Origin: Ruminiclostridium papyrosolvens C7
Lineage (GTDB): Bacteria; Bacillota; Clostridia; Acetivibrionales; DSM-1351
NCBI RefSeq assembly: GCF_000421965.1
Contig: NZ_ATAY01000007.1
Location: forward strand, 1 to 51,226
DNA length: 51,226 nucleotides
Direction: 5' to 3'
Translations under genes and position numbers: made by a program
Shown here: piece after piece, positions 38,913 to 48,552 of the stretch
Layout: each line of letters starts with the position of its first letter
Position numbering within the stretch: the stretch's first letter is position 1
The notes under the pieces: generated by a model
What the model was told of the DNA's origin: nothing
Database searches by the model: none
The model's input: only the letters and a program-made list of their open reading frames with translations

Positions 38913-40382
38913 ATGCAAAATGTAAGAACCAGATTTGCACCAAGTCCTACAGGCTATATGCATATAGGAAATTTGAGGACTGCGCTTTATGAATATCTTA
39001 TTGCAAGAAAATACAATGGTAAATTCATTTTAAGAATAGAAGATACCGATCAGGAACGTTTTGTTGAAGGAGCTGTAGACGTTATATACAAAACCCTCAA
39101 GCTTGCCGGAATAAACCACGATGAAGGCCCGGATGTTGGCGGTAATTATGGCCCTTATGTTCAAAGTGAAAGAAGGGGCATGTACCTTGAATATGCTAAA
39201 AAGCTTGTTGACCTTGGCGGTGCATACTATTGCTTCTGTACCAAGGAAAGGCTTGCAGAATTAAAGGAGAAACAGGATGCTGAAGGTCATGGTCATAGAT
39301 ATGACCGCTGCTGCCTCACGCTTTCCAAAGAAGAAATTGAAGAAAATCTTAGAAACAACATACCTTATGTTATAAGACAAAAAATGCCGGATACCGGAAC
39401 AACAAGCTTTGAAGATGCGGTTTACGGTACAATTACCGTTGATAACAGCGAACTTGATGATCAGATTCTTATTAAAACTGACGGACTTCCTACCTATAAC
39501 TTTGCAAATGTAATTGACGACCATCAGATGGAAATTTCACATGTTGTAAGGGGTAACGAATACCTTTCTTCTACTCCTAAATACAACCTTCTGTATGAAG
39601 CTTTTGGATGGGACATTCCTACTTACGTGCATGTTCCTCTTATTCTCAAAGCTTCCGGACAGAAGCTCAGTAAAAGGGCAGGAGACCCCTCATTTGAAGA
39701 TTTGGTTTCAATGGGCTATCTGGTTGAGGCTATTGTCAACTATGTTGTATTGCTGGGCTGGAGTCCAAGTACAAACCAGGAGATTTACTCTCTAAAGGAA
39801 CTTGAAGAAGTTTTTGAAATTTCGGGTATCAGTAAAGCTCCTGCAATTTTTGATATTAACAAGCTGACATGGATGAATGGTGAGTATATCAGAAAAATGC
39901 CTGTAGAGGAATTCCACAAGCTTGCTCTTCCCTTTTATGAGAAAGCAATAACCAATAAAAATATTGACACACTGAAGCTCAGCAAACTCCTTCAAATAAG
40001 AACAGAGATTTTAACAACTATTCCGGATACTATTGATTTTCTTGACCAATTGCCGGATTACGATGTTCAGATGTATGTTCATAAGAAGAGTAAAACATCC
40101 CTTGAAAACTCCTTGGAGAATTTAACTGCTGCCTATCCGATTCTGGAAGGTATAAGCGAGTGGAATGCTGACAGTATTCACGAAAAGATTTTTGCACACA
40201 TAGAAGCTCTTGGAATTAAAAACAGCTTAATGCTTTGGCCTATAAGAACAGCTGTGTCCGGTAAGGCTGTTACACCGGGCGGAGCTATTGAAATTGCAGA
40301 TATAATCGGAAAAGAAGAAACACTCAAAAGAATCGGTATTGGTATTGAAAAACTAAAGGCGGCTCTGGGGACCAATGCATAA
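38913..40382 (+). CDS. gltX: glutamyl-tRNA synthetase
   Basis: Charges tRNA with glutamate, 489 aa. Class I motifs: [19 protein letters not shown] (HIGH type, residues 8-26) and KLSKRAG (KMSKS type, about 251-257). A zinc-type segment [11 protein letters not shown] is present. AAGGAG lies 8 nt before the ATG. It follows a strong promoter and a leader terminator. Confidence 0.97.
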   Translation: MQNVRTRFAPSPTGYMHIGNLRTALYEYLIARKYNGKFILRIEDTDQERFVEGAVDVIYKTLKLAGINHDEGPDVGGNYGPYVQSERRGMYLEYAKKLVDLGGAYYCFCTKERLAELKEKQDAEGHGHRYDRCCLTLSKEEIEENLRNNIPYVIRQKMPDTGTTSFEDAVYGTITVDNSELDDQILIKTDGLPTYNFANVIDDHQMEISHVVRGNEYLSSTPKYNLLYEAFGWDIPTYVHVPLILKASGQKLSKRAGDPSFEDLVSMGYLVEAIVNYVVLLGWSPSTNQEIYSLKELEEVFEISGISKAPAIFDINKLTWMNGEYIRKMPVEEFHKLALPFYEKAITNKNIDTLKLSKLLQIRTEILTTIPDTIDFLDQLPDYDVQMYVHKKSKTSLENSLENLTAAYPILEGISEWNADSIHEKIFAHIEALGIKNSLMLWPIRTAVSGKAVTPGGAIEIADIIGKEETLKRIGIGIEKLKAALGTNA

Positions 40383-40411
40383 ATAATATTAAGTGTAAAG
40401 GATTTGATAGT

Positions 40412-41623
40412 ATGAAATATGTTGTGATTCTTGGTGACGGTATGGCCGATTATCCCATGCCTGAACTTGATAACAAAACCCCTCTGCAATATGCAAAAAA
40501 ACCGACAATTGACATGCTGGCTTCAAAAGGTACCGTAGGACTTGTTCGTACTGTTCCCGAAGGTATTGCCCCCGGCAGTGATGCTGCCAACCTGTCGGTA
40601 ATGGGCTATAACCCAAAAGTATATTATACAGGTCGTTCACCTCTAGAGGCTGTAAGCATGGGGTTAGAATTGTCACCTACTGATGTTGCCTTAAGATGCA
40701 ATCTTGTTCATCTGTCCGAAGATGAATCCGAGTATTCGGATAGAACAATGATTGATTACAGTTCAGATGAAATTTCAACAGCTGAATCTAAAGTTCTGAT
40801 AGAGGCTGTAAATGATGCTCTTAAAACAGAGACCATAAATTTTCACCCCGGAATAAGCTACAGGCATTGCATGGTTTGGAGCAACGGCAGGACAGAACTT
40901 GGATGTACTCCTCCCCATGATATTTCGGACAAAAAGATAACAGATTATCTTCCAAAGGAAGATTCAGGGATGCTACTTGATTTAATGAAAAAGAGTTATG
41001 AAATCCTAAAAGACCATCCTGTTAATCAGGCAAGAAAAGCACGTGGACTAAGAACTGCAAACTCTATATGGCTTTGGGGTGAAGGTAAGAAACCAGCTTT
41101 GTCTTCTTTTCAGGAAAAATACCACAAAACCGGAGCAATGATATCGGCAGTGGATTTACTTAAAGGTATCGGAATCTGTGCGAGGCTTGATTCTATTGAT
41201 GTGGAAGGCGTTACAGGTAATATTGATACAAATTTTATCGGTAAGGCTAATGCTGCAATTAAGGCCCTTGAAGATGGAAAAGATTTTGTTTATGTACATG
41301 TTGAAGCCCCAGACGAATGTGGCCACAGACATGAAATCCAAAATAAGGTCAAGTCCATAGAGTTGTTGGATTCACAGATTGTAAAACCTATACTCGAAGG
41401 TATAAGAAAGTTTGAATATCGTGTATTGGTGCTTCCTGACCATCCGACTCCTCTTCGCTTGCGTACTCATACATCTGAACCGGTTCCGTTTATTATTTAT
41501 GACAGCACCAATGAAATTCAATCACCGGCTAAGAGCTACGATGAGTTTGAAGCAAAAAAATCGGATGTATTCGTAGAGGACGGTTATAGATTAATGGATT
41601 TGTTTATAAACGGAAGTTTATAA
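40412..41623 (+). CDS. apgM: cofactor-independent phosphoglycerate mutase (ApgM type)
   Basis: Glycolytic enzyme of the alkaline-phosphatase superfamily interconverting 3- and 2-phosphoglycerate, 403 aa. Metal-binding motifs: VILGDGMADYP at the N-terminus, the Ser region PGSDAANLSVMGY, EAPDECGH and LPDHPTP. It follows gltX by 29 bp with AAAGGA as ribosome site and is probably cotranscribed. Confidence 0.93.
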   Translation: MKYVVILGDGMADYPMPELDNKTPLQYAKKPTIDMLASKGTVGLVRTVPEGIAPGSDAANLSVMGYNPKVYYTGRSPLEAVSMGLELSPTDVALRCNLVHLSEDESEYSDRTMIDYSSDEISTAESKVLIEAVNDALKTETINFHPGISYRHCMVWSNGRTELGCTPPHDISDKKITDYLPKEDSGMLLDLMKKSYEILKDHPVNQARKARGLRTANSIWLWGEGKKPALSSFQEKYHKTGAMISAVDLLKGIGICARLDSIDVEGVTGNIDTNFIGKANAAIKALEDGKDFVYVHVEAPDECGHRHEIQNKVKSIELLDSQIVKPILEGIRKFEYRVLVLPDHPTPLRLRTHTSEPVPFIIYDSTNEIQSPAKSYDEFEAKKSDVFVEDGYRLMDLFINGSL

Positions 41624-41641
41624 TTAATTAATATTTGCATT

Positions 41642-41685
41642 AAAAATAACTGCTTGAGGATTTAATAACAAGCAGTTATTTTTTT
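41642..41685. terminator. bidirectional terminator
   Basis: A 15-bp stem (41642-41656 with 41669-41683) flanked by A- and T-runs, between apgM and the convergent recombinase-like gene. Confidence 0.9.
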
Positions 41686-41692
41686 ATGCTAA

Positions 41693-42955
41693 CTATTTTC
41701 TATCAGTCTGCTGTTTCCAGTTATTGTAGTTATATTCGATTACTATGCAGCCGTTTTCTGTATCTTCCAAGGTTGCATCTGTTTCAGGGAGCACGTCTTT
41801 GCTGTCAAATACTGTTATTTTGTTAACCATTAATTCAATTATGTTTCTGGTAATTCCCTGTGTTTTTATTCTGGTAACAAAATTTTTAATCAGCTGTTCT
41901 TTATCCAGCTGCTTTGTTTCTTCTTCCTTTAGCTTCTCTACTTCCTGCCTTATTGTTGAAATACGGGTTTCAAGGTTTTGGTTCATCCTAAAGAACAGCT
42001 GTTCCGAAATTCTTTCTTCGAGCCTGTCATTATACAGAATATCCTGCTGCTTTTGTCTTTGGATTATCTGCTGTTCAAATCTTTTTATACTGTGCAAAAG
42101 ACGTTCCTTCTCTACAAATTCACTGTTATAATTCATGTTAAGGTTATCAATCAATTCGTTATTTGACAGGAGTTCCAGCAGTTCTTTCGTCACTATGTCG
42201 ATAATACTCTCTTCTGTAACATAGTGGCTTGAGCATGCTTCACAACCTTTTTTGGAATAGGAGCTGCATATATAGCCCACCGGCCTATCTTTTCTGACCC
42301 GGACATACATTGCCTTACCACATTTGCCGCAATAGACAAGGTTACTCAGGAGATGTGTTACATTGCGGTTATATCCCTGATTTGACCTTTTTTTAGCTCT
42401 CAATTTCTGAACTTCATCAAAATCTTCATTGGATATTATGGGTTCGTGTGTGTTGGTTGTTATTATCCATTTGTCAAAGGGCAGCCTTCTGGTTTTTTTG
42501 TTTTTAAAGCTTATTTTTTCACTGACGCCTTGAACCGTGTCTCCGATATATACCCGGTTACATAAGATTCTCTGAACTGCAACCTGATTCCATGGCGTTA
42601 TAGGTATTTCAGAATTTTTTGATGAGGGCGACGGATATCCTTTTTGGTTAAGCATATTTGCTATGGCAGCATAGCCGTAACCCTTCCTGTATAAACTGAA
42701 TATTTCCTTTACAACAGGTGCATTTCTACTGTCTATTACCAGCTTATTTTTTTCATTTACGGATTTCACGTACCCGAAGGGTGCGTTGCCTATGTATTCA
42801 CCCTGTTCAATTTTAAACCTGAGATTGGCTCTTATTTTTTTCGATATGTCTCTAATGTATCGCTCGTTGTATCTTATATCATGGATATAACCGTGTAATG
42901 TTGCTTGTGGCAGTTGATTCTTTAGTCCTGTTTTGTGCCTTCTTACTTTTTTCAT
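41693..42955 (-). CDS. serine recombinase lacking the catalytic domain
   Basis: Open frame of 420 aa that starts almost directly at the E-helix and recombinase domain of a large serine recombinase (ERYIRDISKKIRANLRFKIE, about residues 31-50, then QGEYIGNAPFGYVK). A zinc ribbon (YCGKCGKAMY with CSSYSKKGCEAC) and a coiled coil (about 265-345) follow. The resolvase domain of about 130 residues with its catalytic serine is missing: only a 24-residue N-terminal stub (MKKVRRHKTGLKNQ) precedes. It may be an in-frame deletion product that still binds DNA but cannot cut. The ribosome site is poor. It overlaps a 73-aa frame upstream by 77 nt. Confidence 0.8.
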   Translation of the reverse strand: MKKVRRHKTGLKNQLPQATLHGYIHDIRYNERYIRDISKKIRANLRFKIEQGEYIGNAPFGYVKSVNEKNKLVIDSRNAPVVKEIFSLYRKGYGYAAIANMLNQKGYPSPSSKNSEIPITPWNQVAVQRILCNRVYIGDTVQGVSEKISFKNKKTRRLPFDKWIITTNTHEPIISNEDFDEVQKLRAKKRSNQGYNRNVTHLLSNLVYCGKCGKAMYVRVRKDRPVGYICSSYSKKGCEACSSHYVTEESIIDIVTKELLELLSNNELIDNLNMNYNSEFVEKERLLHSIKRFEQQIIQRQKQQDILYNDRLEERISEQLFFRMNQNLETRISTIRQEVEKLKEEETKQLDKEQLIKNFVTRIKTQGITRNIIELMVNKITVFDSKDVLPETDATLEDTENGCIVIEYNYNNWKQQTDRK

Positions 42956-43100
42956 TGGCTTTATTGGTGAATAATTCTTCCGTAGTCACATATTTACACT
43001 GATACCCTGTTATACGGGATAAAACATCTCCAACATTGTTAAGTCTCTTTAACCTTTCTTCAGGAGTAATATCTGGTTTAATTATTACTTTATCCGACAT
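42879..43100 (-). CDS. 73-aa small protein upstream of the truncated recombinase
   Basis: Small frame (MSDKVIIKPDITPEERLKRL start) with a GGAGG site before the ATG. I do not recognise a domain. Small genes of this size are common just ahead of serine recombinase genes. Its 3' end overlaps the recombinase frame in another register, so the end (from about residue 48 on) could also be an out-of-frame scar of the deletion that removed the recombinase catalytic domain. Confidence 0.55.
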   Translation of the reverse strand: MSDKVIIKPDITPEERLKRLNNVGDVLSRITGYQCKYVTTEELFTNKANEKSKKAQNRTKESTATSNITRLYP

Positions 43101-43223
43101 AAATACTCCTCCTTACTACAAGTCTATTTTACATGGTCTGTCCCTTATACATTTTTCAACGTTTTAACAAGAACTCTTTTAGCATAAAATTTTAATACAT
43201 ATTATTTCAATGGAGTATTTAAA

Positions 43224-44738
43224 ATGGTAAAAACCTGTATATATCTGAGAAAATCAAGAGAAGACGAGAGAATGGAAAAGGAACTTGGAAAAGGTGAAAC
43301 ACTTTCAAAGCATAGAGAAGATTTGTTGAGTTTTGCCAGAAAGAAAGACCTTTGTATTGTAAATATTTATGAGGAGCTCGTTACAGGTGAAAGTCTTCTT
43401 TACAGACCCGCCATGCTTGAGCTACTAAAGGACGTTGAAGCCGGAGTTTACGATGCTGTACTGGTAATGGATTTACAAAGGCTTGGTCGCGGAGATATGG
43501 AAGAACAAGGGATTATTCTTAAAGCCTTTAAAAATACAAATACAAAAATTATAACTCCAGACAAGGAATATGACCTTTCAAATGAGTTTGACGAAGAATA
43601 TAGTGAATTTGAAGCATTCATGAGCCGCAAGGAATACAAAATGATTAACAAGCGCCTTCAGCGAGGGATTATTCATTCGGTAAACAGCGGCAACTACAAT
43701 TCTCCCTACCCTCCCTTTGGTTACATAATAAAGCAGGAAAAATTGGGACGTACTTTGGAACCTCATGCTCAGCAGTCAGAAGTATTGAAGTGTATATTTA
43801 ACTGGTATGTAAATGAATCGGTAGGCAGTCAGATTATTGCACAAAGGCTGAACAGTATGGGACTTAAAACCAATAAAAATAATAACTGGACTTGTCAGGC
43901 CGTAACAGCTATTTTAAAAAATCCTGTTTATACGGGAAAAATAGCCTGGAGAAAAACAACAAGCAATCGTCTGCCCAAAAAAAAGAGCAAAAAGACTCAA
44001 CCAAGGCAGGATTGGATTCTTGCAGAAGGAAAACACCCTGCACTGATTTCAGAAAGTATTTATCAAAAGGCACAAAGTATTCTGAAAAATAACATTAAAA
44101 CTCACACTAAACAATCATCGGGACTTCAAAATACTTTAGCCGGAATAGTTGTTTGCGGAGTTTGCGGGGCTAAAATGCGTTATAGGCCATATCTTAATTC
44201 AGAGCCACATCTTATATGTATTAATAAATGCGGTAATAAAAGCAGTAAGTTTAATTATATAGAGGACTGTGTGCTGTCAAGCCTTAATGAATATCTGAAT
44301 GAATATACTTTTGAATTATCAGGAGAGCTACAAAATAAAAACAGCAGTCAGGCTGCTCTAAAAAATAGTGCTGTTATGCTTGAAAAGCAGCTAAAGGAAG
44401 CTTATTTGCAAAAAGAAAATGTTTATAATCTTTTGGAAAAAGGTGTTTATTCCATAGAGGATTTTAATCAAAGACTTATTTTAGTTAATACCAGAATTGA
44501 TGAACTCCGCCAATCTATTTCTAACATAGGCAATCTACATAAAAAAACACTTAGTCAAAAACCCGGTAATGCAGAGGTTCAAAGTGGTCTTACTAAGATT
44601 ATGAAGATATACAAGAATCTAAGAAACGTTGAAGATAAAAATGTTTTACTTAAAAGTGTTTTAGGAAAAGTTGAATACTTCAAAGGTAAGGATTGCAGAA
44701 ATGATAATTTTATGCTGAGGATATATCCCCTTATTTAG
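43224..44738 (+). CDS. large serine recombinase
   Basis: Intact 504-aa recombinase: resolvase domain with catalytic Ser11 in IYLRKSREDE and DLQRLGRGDMEEQG, recombinase domain (about 150-260), zinc ribbon CGVCGAKMRY with CINKCG, and C-terminal coiled coil (about 370-435). GGAG precedes the ATG. Divergent from the catalytic-domain-less paralogue, 123 bp from the start of the 73-aa frame. I could not find matching att repeats around it, so whether it is a relic of an integrated element or acts elsewhere is open. Confidence 0.92.
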   Translation: MVKTCIYLRKSREDERMEKELGKGETLSKHREDLLSFARKKDLCIVNIYEELVTGESLLYRPAMLELLKDVEAGVYDAVLVMDLQRLGRGDMEEQGIILKAFKNTNTKIITPDKEYDLSNEFDEEYSEFEAFMSRKEYKMINKRLQRGIIHSVNSGNYNSPYPPFGYIIKQEKLGRTLEPHAQQSEVLKCIFNWYVNESVGSQIIAQRLNSMGLKTNKNNNWTCQAVTAILKNPVYTGKIAWRKTTSNRLPKKKSKKTQPRQDWILAEGKHPALISESIYQKAQSILKNNIKTHTKQSSGLQNTLAGIVVCGVCGAKMRYRPYLNSEPHLICINKCGNKSSKFNYIEDCVLSSLNEYLNEYTFELSGELQNKNSSQAALKNSAVMLEKQLKEAYLQKENVYNLLEKGVYSIEDFNQRLILVNTRIDELRQSISNIGNLHKKTLSQKPGNAEVQSGLTKIMKIYKNLRNVEDKNVLLKSVLGKVEYFKGKDCRNDNFMLRIYPLI

Positions 44739-44762
44739 GCATATCATTTTTTCTAAATTGCC

Positions 44763-44812
44763 AATAAGCATAACAACCGAAAAAACATATTGAATCGGCT
44801 GCTATGCTTATT
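44763..44812. terminator. hairpin between convergent genes
   Basis: AATAAGCATA (44763-44772) pairs perfectly with 44803-44812 and the loop contains a further small CCG/CGG pairing. It lies between the recombinase and the beta-trefoil gene. Confidence 0.5.
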
Positions 44813-44824
44813 AATTCTTCTTTA

Positions 44825-45226
44825 TTATCTGAAAATCACTATAACCTCAAAGACTTCGTCAGGACCTATGGTGTCGCTTGCTGCACATAATTTTTTATTT
44901 TTATCTTTCTGATAGCTTACAAACTTTCCGTTATGTGCCCTTATTGCAACCCTATTCATTCCAAGGCAAATGAAATCGAATGTTTCGTTAATAGTAATGC
45001 TTTCATTGTTTGACTTAATTCTTATCATTCCATCATCAGCAACACTGAGCAAATCTCTGGTATGTGTCTGTATGTATGCACCACTTAATGCCGCAGGCAC
45101 ATTAAATATAATATCATGCCTCGTTTCATCATACATACCTGATGTTAATAAGGCATCATTTTCCTCAATACATAAGTATTCACCGTTACTTGTTTTCACA
45201 GCTACCCTTGCTCCCATAAATGACAT
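44825..45226 (-). CDS. beta-trefoil (fascin-like) small protein
   Basis: Protein of 133 aa without signal peptide. Repeating units such as ARVAVKTSNGEYLCIEEN and RVAIRAHNGKFVSYQKD are spaced as in the fascin/actin-crosslinking beta-trefoil fold. That fold often binds sugars or proteins; the role here is unknown. GGGAGG precedes the ATG. It lies downstream of the kinase gene on the same strand, 64 bp away. Confidence 0.6.
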   Translation of the reverse strand: MSFMGARVAVKTSNGEYLCIEENDALLTSGMYDETRHDIIFNVPAALSGAYIQTHTRDLLSVADDGMIRIKSNNESITINETFDFICLGMNRVAIRAHNGKFVSYQKDKNKKLCAASDTIGPDEVFEVIVIFR

Positions 45227-45290
45227 AAATTGTTCCTCCCTTAAAAAAACTATAAATTTTGTATAATTATAGCAAATTTTAAAAGTTTTA

Positions 45291-47129
45291 TCAATTAGCC
45301 TTTTTTATGGGAATAGTTATAAATACTGTAGTTCCTTTACCTTCTTCGGACTCAATGGATATGGAACCTCTAAATTGACTTTTAACGGCAATATTTGCAA
45401 AATACAGTCCGAGACCTGAGCCATCTTTGCCTTTAGTTGTAACCATTTCATTGAAAATTCGATTCTTTATCTCTGATGGAACTCCCTTTCCGAAATCCTG
45501 TATAGTAAATAGAATACCTTCCGGCTTCCTGTCGGCTTCCAAATTTATTACGCCACCCTCGCTATATGCCTGTGTCGCATTTATTACTGCGTTGCCCAGA
45601 ATTTGAGTCAATGAAGAAATGTCTCCTTCTATACAAGTATCCTCATTAACATTTAAAATGTTGTTTAAACTGCAATTTGACTTTTTTAACTCAAAATCCA
45701 ACAGCAATGCAATCTTTGAAAATAGTTCTCCTACAGTAAAGCTTCTATTCTGGTTTCCAATCATACTGGCCGCCTGTTCTTTAACTGCGGTAATTATGTC
45801 TGACATATAAACAAGGTAATTTTTGATTGAGTCCTCCCACTTTCTCATATCTGATACAATATCCAGATATTCAGAGTATTCTCCATTACTATTCATATCA
45901 GTTATTAGGTTCTCTATCTTTCGGGTATGGTTTTTAAGAGCAAGAATACCTCCTGATGATGACATCAGCGGAGATTTCATATTATGTGAAATACCACCTA
46001 TAAGATTATGCAACGAAACCAATCTGGCCTTTTCAATCATTTGTTTTGCGTTCTCTTCCATGAGCTTTATTACCTGCATATGCTCTGTCATATCATGGAA
46101 TAATATAAGTATCGCAATATATTGTTCATGCGCATATACATGTATAATTTCAATTTCAAAGTAACGCTGGACATTATTTATTATAAATTCCTGCTCAAAC
46201 TTAGTATTTTGGTGTGTTACTCCCTTGTTTGCAGTAATTTGGGATATTTGATTTTTGAGATTATTAAAACTATCATCCTGCATGACTTTGTAAAAATCAT
46301 TCTCATTTTGCTTTATTATTGAGCCAAACTCAGTTTTGAAGTTTTTGTTCATTTCCAGAATGTTGTTTTTATAGTCTATAACTACAAATGAATCACTTAT
46401 GTAGTCTACAATGCTCCTTATTGCAATAGGAAGTGTATCAAGAAACCTATATTTTCTTATTGCAACTGATAAGCACACCGTTGTAAAGCAATAGCTCAAT
46501 GTGTGTATACTATCAGGCAATGAAATAGGAAGATTTGAAAAATAGTTTAGATATACCACATAATCCACTGCTATAGGCATAATTATACCTGAAACAACAA
46601 GGAGTATTTGTCTTGTAAGACAGTTTGTGTATTTCAGACTGAAATATATAAGGTATAAAACCGCAAAAGTCGCATAAATCAACTGCCAGGTACAATGAAC
46701 ATAGTAATAGCTTCCGAATACCATTGTCTTAGCATCTGCCGAAATTTCCTTTATAAAAAGCTTATGAAAACTATTGGTAACAAGCATAATAGTACTTGTA
46801 ACAGGCGGTATGCAAATTAATATATACGTTGCAATAGAACTGATTTTGTTCTTTACAAGGAGTATGCAAAGTATAATGAGAGTTGCCGGGAGAAAGAATA
46901 CACATATTGAACCTGCAAAGTATATGTTACATATCCTATAACCGGTAATAGTGTCAATTACAATATTTGACAATGCAAGTATCGTCCACATAAAGAGTAT
47001 TAAAATATTCAAGGCACAGATACGATGCAGCTGCCTTGAATATTTTATACTTTTTATTCTGATCAGGAGTACTAAATGTACTCCTGCAGAAAATAAATAG
47101 ATTAGGATTTTTGTTATTGTTTCAAGCAT
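45291..47129 (-). CDS. 7TM sensor histidine kinase with PAS domain
   Basis: Membrane kinase of 612 aa: about seven hydrophobic segments in residues 1-230 (7TM histidine-kinase N-terminal type), a PAS domain (about 240-360), a His box GGISHNMKSPL (His near residue 390) and an ATPase domain (LGNAVINATQAY, FGKGVPSE, GSGLGLYFAN). It lies 12 bp after the response regulator gene, so the two form an operon. The signal is unknown; 7TM kinases often sense small lipophilic molecules. Confidence 0.9.
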   Translation of the reverse strand: MLETITKILIYLFSAGVHLVLLIRIKSIKYSRQLHRICALNILILFMWTILALSNIVIDTITGYRICNIYFAGSICVFFLPATLIILCILLVKNKISSIATYILICIPPVTSTIMLVTNSFHKLFIKEISADAKTMVFGSYYYVHCTWQLIYATFAVLYLIYFSLKYTNCLTRQILLVVSGIIMPIAVDYVVYLNYFSNLPISLPDSIHTLSYCFTTVCLSVAIRKYRFLDTLPIAIRSIVDYISDSFVVIDYKNNILEMNKNFKTEFGSIIKQNENDFYKVMQDDSFNNLKNQISQITANKGVTHQNTKFEQEFIINNVQRYFEIEIIHVYAHEQYIAILILFHDMTEHMQVIKLMEENAKQMIEKARLVSLHNLIGGISHNMKSPLMSSSGGILALKNHTRKIENLITDMNSNGEYSEYLDIVSDMRKWEDSIKNYLVYMSDIITAVKEQAASMIGNQNRSFTVGELFSKIALLLDFELKKSNCSLNNILNVNEDTCIEGDISSLTQILGNAVINATQAYSEGGVINLEADRKPEGILFTIQDFGKGVPSEIKNRIFNEMVTTKGKDGSGLGLYFANIAVKSQFRGSISIESEEGKGTTVFITIPIKKAN

Positions 47130-47141
47130 AAAAGCATACCT

Positions 47142-47762
47142 CTATTTTTTTGCCAGATTAGGGGTATCTCCAAAATTAGCCTTGTAGCAAAGTAAATAGT
47201 CTGTTGTTACCCTAAAAAGTTCTGCGAGTTTTTTAATATTTTCCCCTGTAGGCTCAGTTTGATTGGTTTCCCAGTTAGCTATGGCCGTACGACCTACTCC
47301 TAAAACTTTACCCAGATCTTCCTGACTGATGTTATGGATTCTTCTCAGCCTTTTTAGACGAATACCAAAGCTTCCTTCTTTTCTTGAATGTTCTACAGAT
47401 TTTCTTGCTGATTCAATCATAATTAGTATTTCTTCAAAATTTGCTGACTTTTCGCAATACATTTGAATATCAAGATTTTTGAGTGTTTCCAAACCCGGAG
47501 CTTCTTCAGCCCTTCCTGTAAGAAGCATAATATACAGCTCATCATCTGTTTTTCTTATCTTTTCGGTTATTTGTTTTCCATTCATGGAATCAATAAAATA
47601 GTCTAAAATCAAGAGGTCGTAATTATTTTCCCTTATTGCATCAGTGCCTTCCTTTGAAGTCACAAACCCATCAACCATATATTCGGACGAAAGATTTGCT
47701 TTTATTGCATCAATAACTCCCTGTTCATCATCAATAATAATTATTTTGAATTGTTCTTCCAT
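47142..47762 (-). CDS. response regulator with receiver-XRE fusion
   Basis: Regulator of 206 aa. The receiver domain (1-115) has the acidic pair 11-12 and phosphoacceptor Asp54 in LILDYFIDSM. The output is a Cro/C1-type helix-turn-helix (about 130-190, ISQEDLGKVLGVGRTAIANW) rather than the common OmpR, NarL or AraC domains. GGAGG lies before the ATG. It should be phosphorylated by the kinase downstream. The divergent AidA/PixA genes and the repeated TGACA motifs in the shared 335-bp gap make them its likely targets, along with its own promoter. Confidence 0.9.
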   Translation of the reverse strand: MEEQFKIIIIDDEQGVIDAIKANLSSEYMVDGFVTSKEGTDAIRENNYDLLILDYFIDSMNGKQITEKIRKTDDELYIMLLTGRAEEAPGLETLKNLDIQMYCEKSANFEEILIMIESARKSVEHSRKEGSFGIRLKRLRRIHNISQEDLGKVLGVGRTAIANWETNQTEPTGENIKKLAELFRVTTDYLLCYKANFGDTPNLAKK

Positions 47763-47900
47763 ATCGGCCTCCTCATCGCCATACTTTATTTAATTATTAT
47801 ACCGTATTCTGACATTTTACCAACTAAAAATATAGAAAAATCTTCTTTAATAATTCAAATAATAATACAAATTAGTTTTTTAAGCAATCATTTTTTCATT

Positions 47901-48067
47901 ATTTATGACATTTATTATACTATATTTTAAAACAAATTGTATATCATAAATGTCACTTATATTACGCTTTACTGTTTAAAGTATGCTAAAATTGCATGGA
48001 AAATACTTCTTGACATGTCATATTTAATGACATATAATTAGCTCAACAAATGATATCATTTATGACA
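47901..48067. repeat. TGACA-type operator repeats in the divergent intergenic region
   Basis: Sites seen: 47906-47919 TGACATTTATTATA; 47942-47955, whose reverse complement is TGACATTTATGATA (13 of 14 identical); the palindrome TGACATGTCA at 48011-48020; TGACATATAATTA at 48028-48040; and ATTTATGACA at 48058-48067, an exact repeat of 47901-47910. They overlap the promoter of the AidA/PixA genes and a possible -10 (TATAAT, minus strand, 47919-47914) of the regulator gene. Confidence 0.6.
48010..48038 (+). promoter_or_regulatory. consensus SigA promoter of the AidA/PixA genes
   Basis: TTGACA (48010-48015) and TATAAT (48033-48038) with exactly 17 nt between them. The -35 lies in the TGACATGTCA palindrome and the -10 follows another TGACA. 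Confidence 0.85.
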
Positions 48068-48097
48068 ATTTAACCGATATCGAAAGGAGAGTTTAAA

Positions 48098-48523
48098 ATG
48101 ACACAAGCTTTAACACCATCCCCATCGGATTGTAATGTAAAAATTGTTATTTACGTTGATACTGCCAAAGCGAGGACAGGTTCAACCCAAGGAATCTATA
48201 TGGTAGATAACAGGGCTCCTAAAAGCTATAGCGAGGGTACCGCTAATCTGGATACATACTGCAATACTAACGACTACATATGCTGGAGAATTTTACCTAT
48301 TGATCCCGACACTCACGATACAGTTGCAATTACAAGCTTCGACCAATCACTTGCGTGGGGATACGGAGGAAACCCAAAGGCTTCAGACAACACAAACACA
48401 GTTTGGGTAGGAAGAGCAGAAAATCAGGGGAACAATCAGACACCAATCAATATAATTATCACTGAAAGCAATAAAAACCCTGTAACATTAAAAATCAATC
48501 CCGTTCTTAATGTTAACGGATAA
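48098..48523 (+). CDS. AidA/PixA family protein 1
   Basis: Protein of 141 aa of the AidA/PixA (inclusion body protein) family. Family features are the N-terminal strand VKIVIYVDTA, GIYMVDNRAP, the stretch YICWRILPIDPDTHDTVAITSF and the trailing beta strands. There is no signal peptide. PixA forms crystalline inclusions in Xenorhabdus; the function in clostridia is unknown. AAGGAG lies before the ATG. It shares a strong promoter with the next gene and is divergent from the receiver-XRE regulator. Confidence 0.8.
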   Translation: MTQALTPSPSDCNVKIVIYVDTAKARTGSTQGIYMVDNRAPKSYSEGTANLDTYCNTNDYICWRILPIDPDTHDTVAITSFDQSLAWGYGGNPKASDNTNTVWVGRAENQGNNQTPINIIITESNKNPVTLKINPVLNVNG

Positions 48524-48552
48524 TATTTTTTAAATAAAGGAGGTCACAAAAA

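Noticed and set aside
41642..44812. The two recombinase genes as a complete integrated element
   Set aside because: I looked for matching direct or inverted att-like repeats in the flanks and found only ordinary terminator hairpins; neighbours appear intact.
47763..48097. TGACA repeats as a CRISPR array
   Set aside because: Repeats are short, on both strands, irregularly spaced and overlap promoters, which fits operators.
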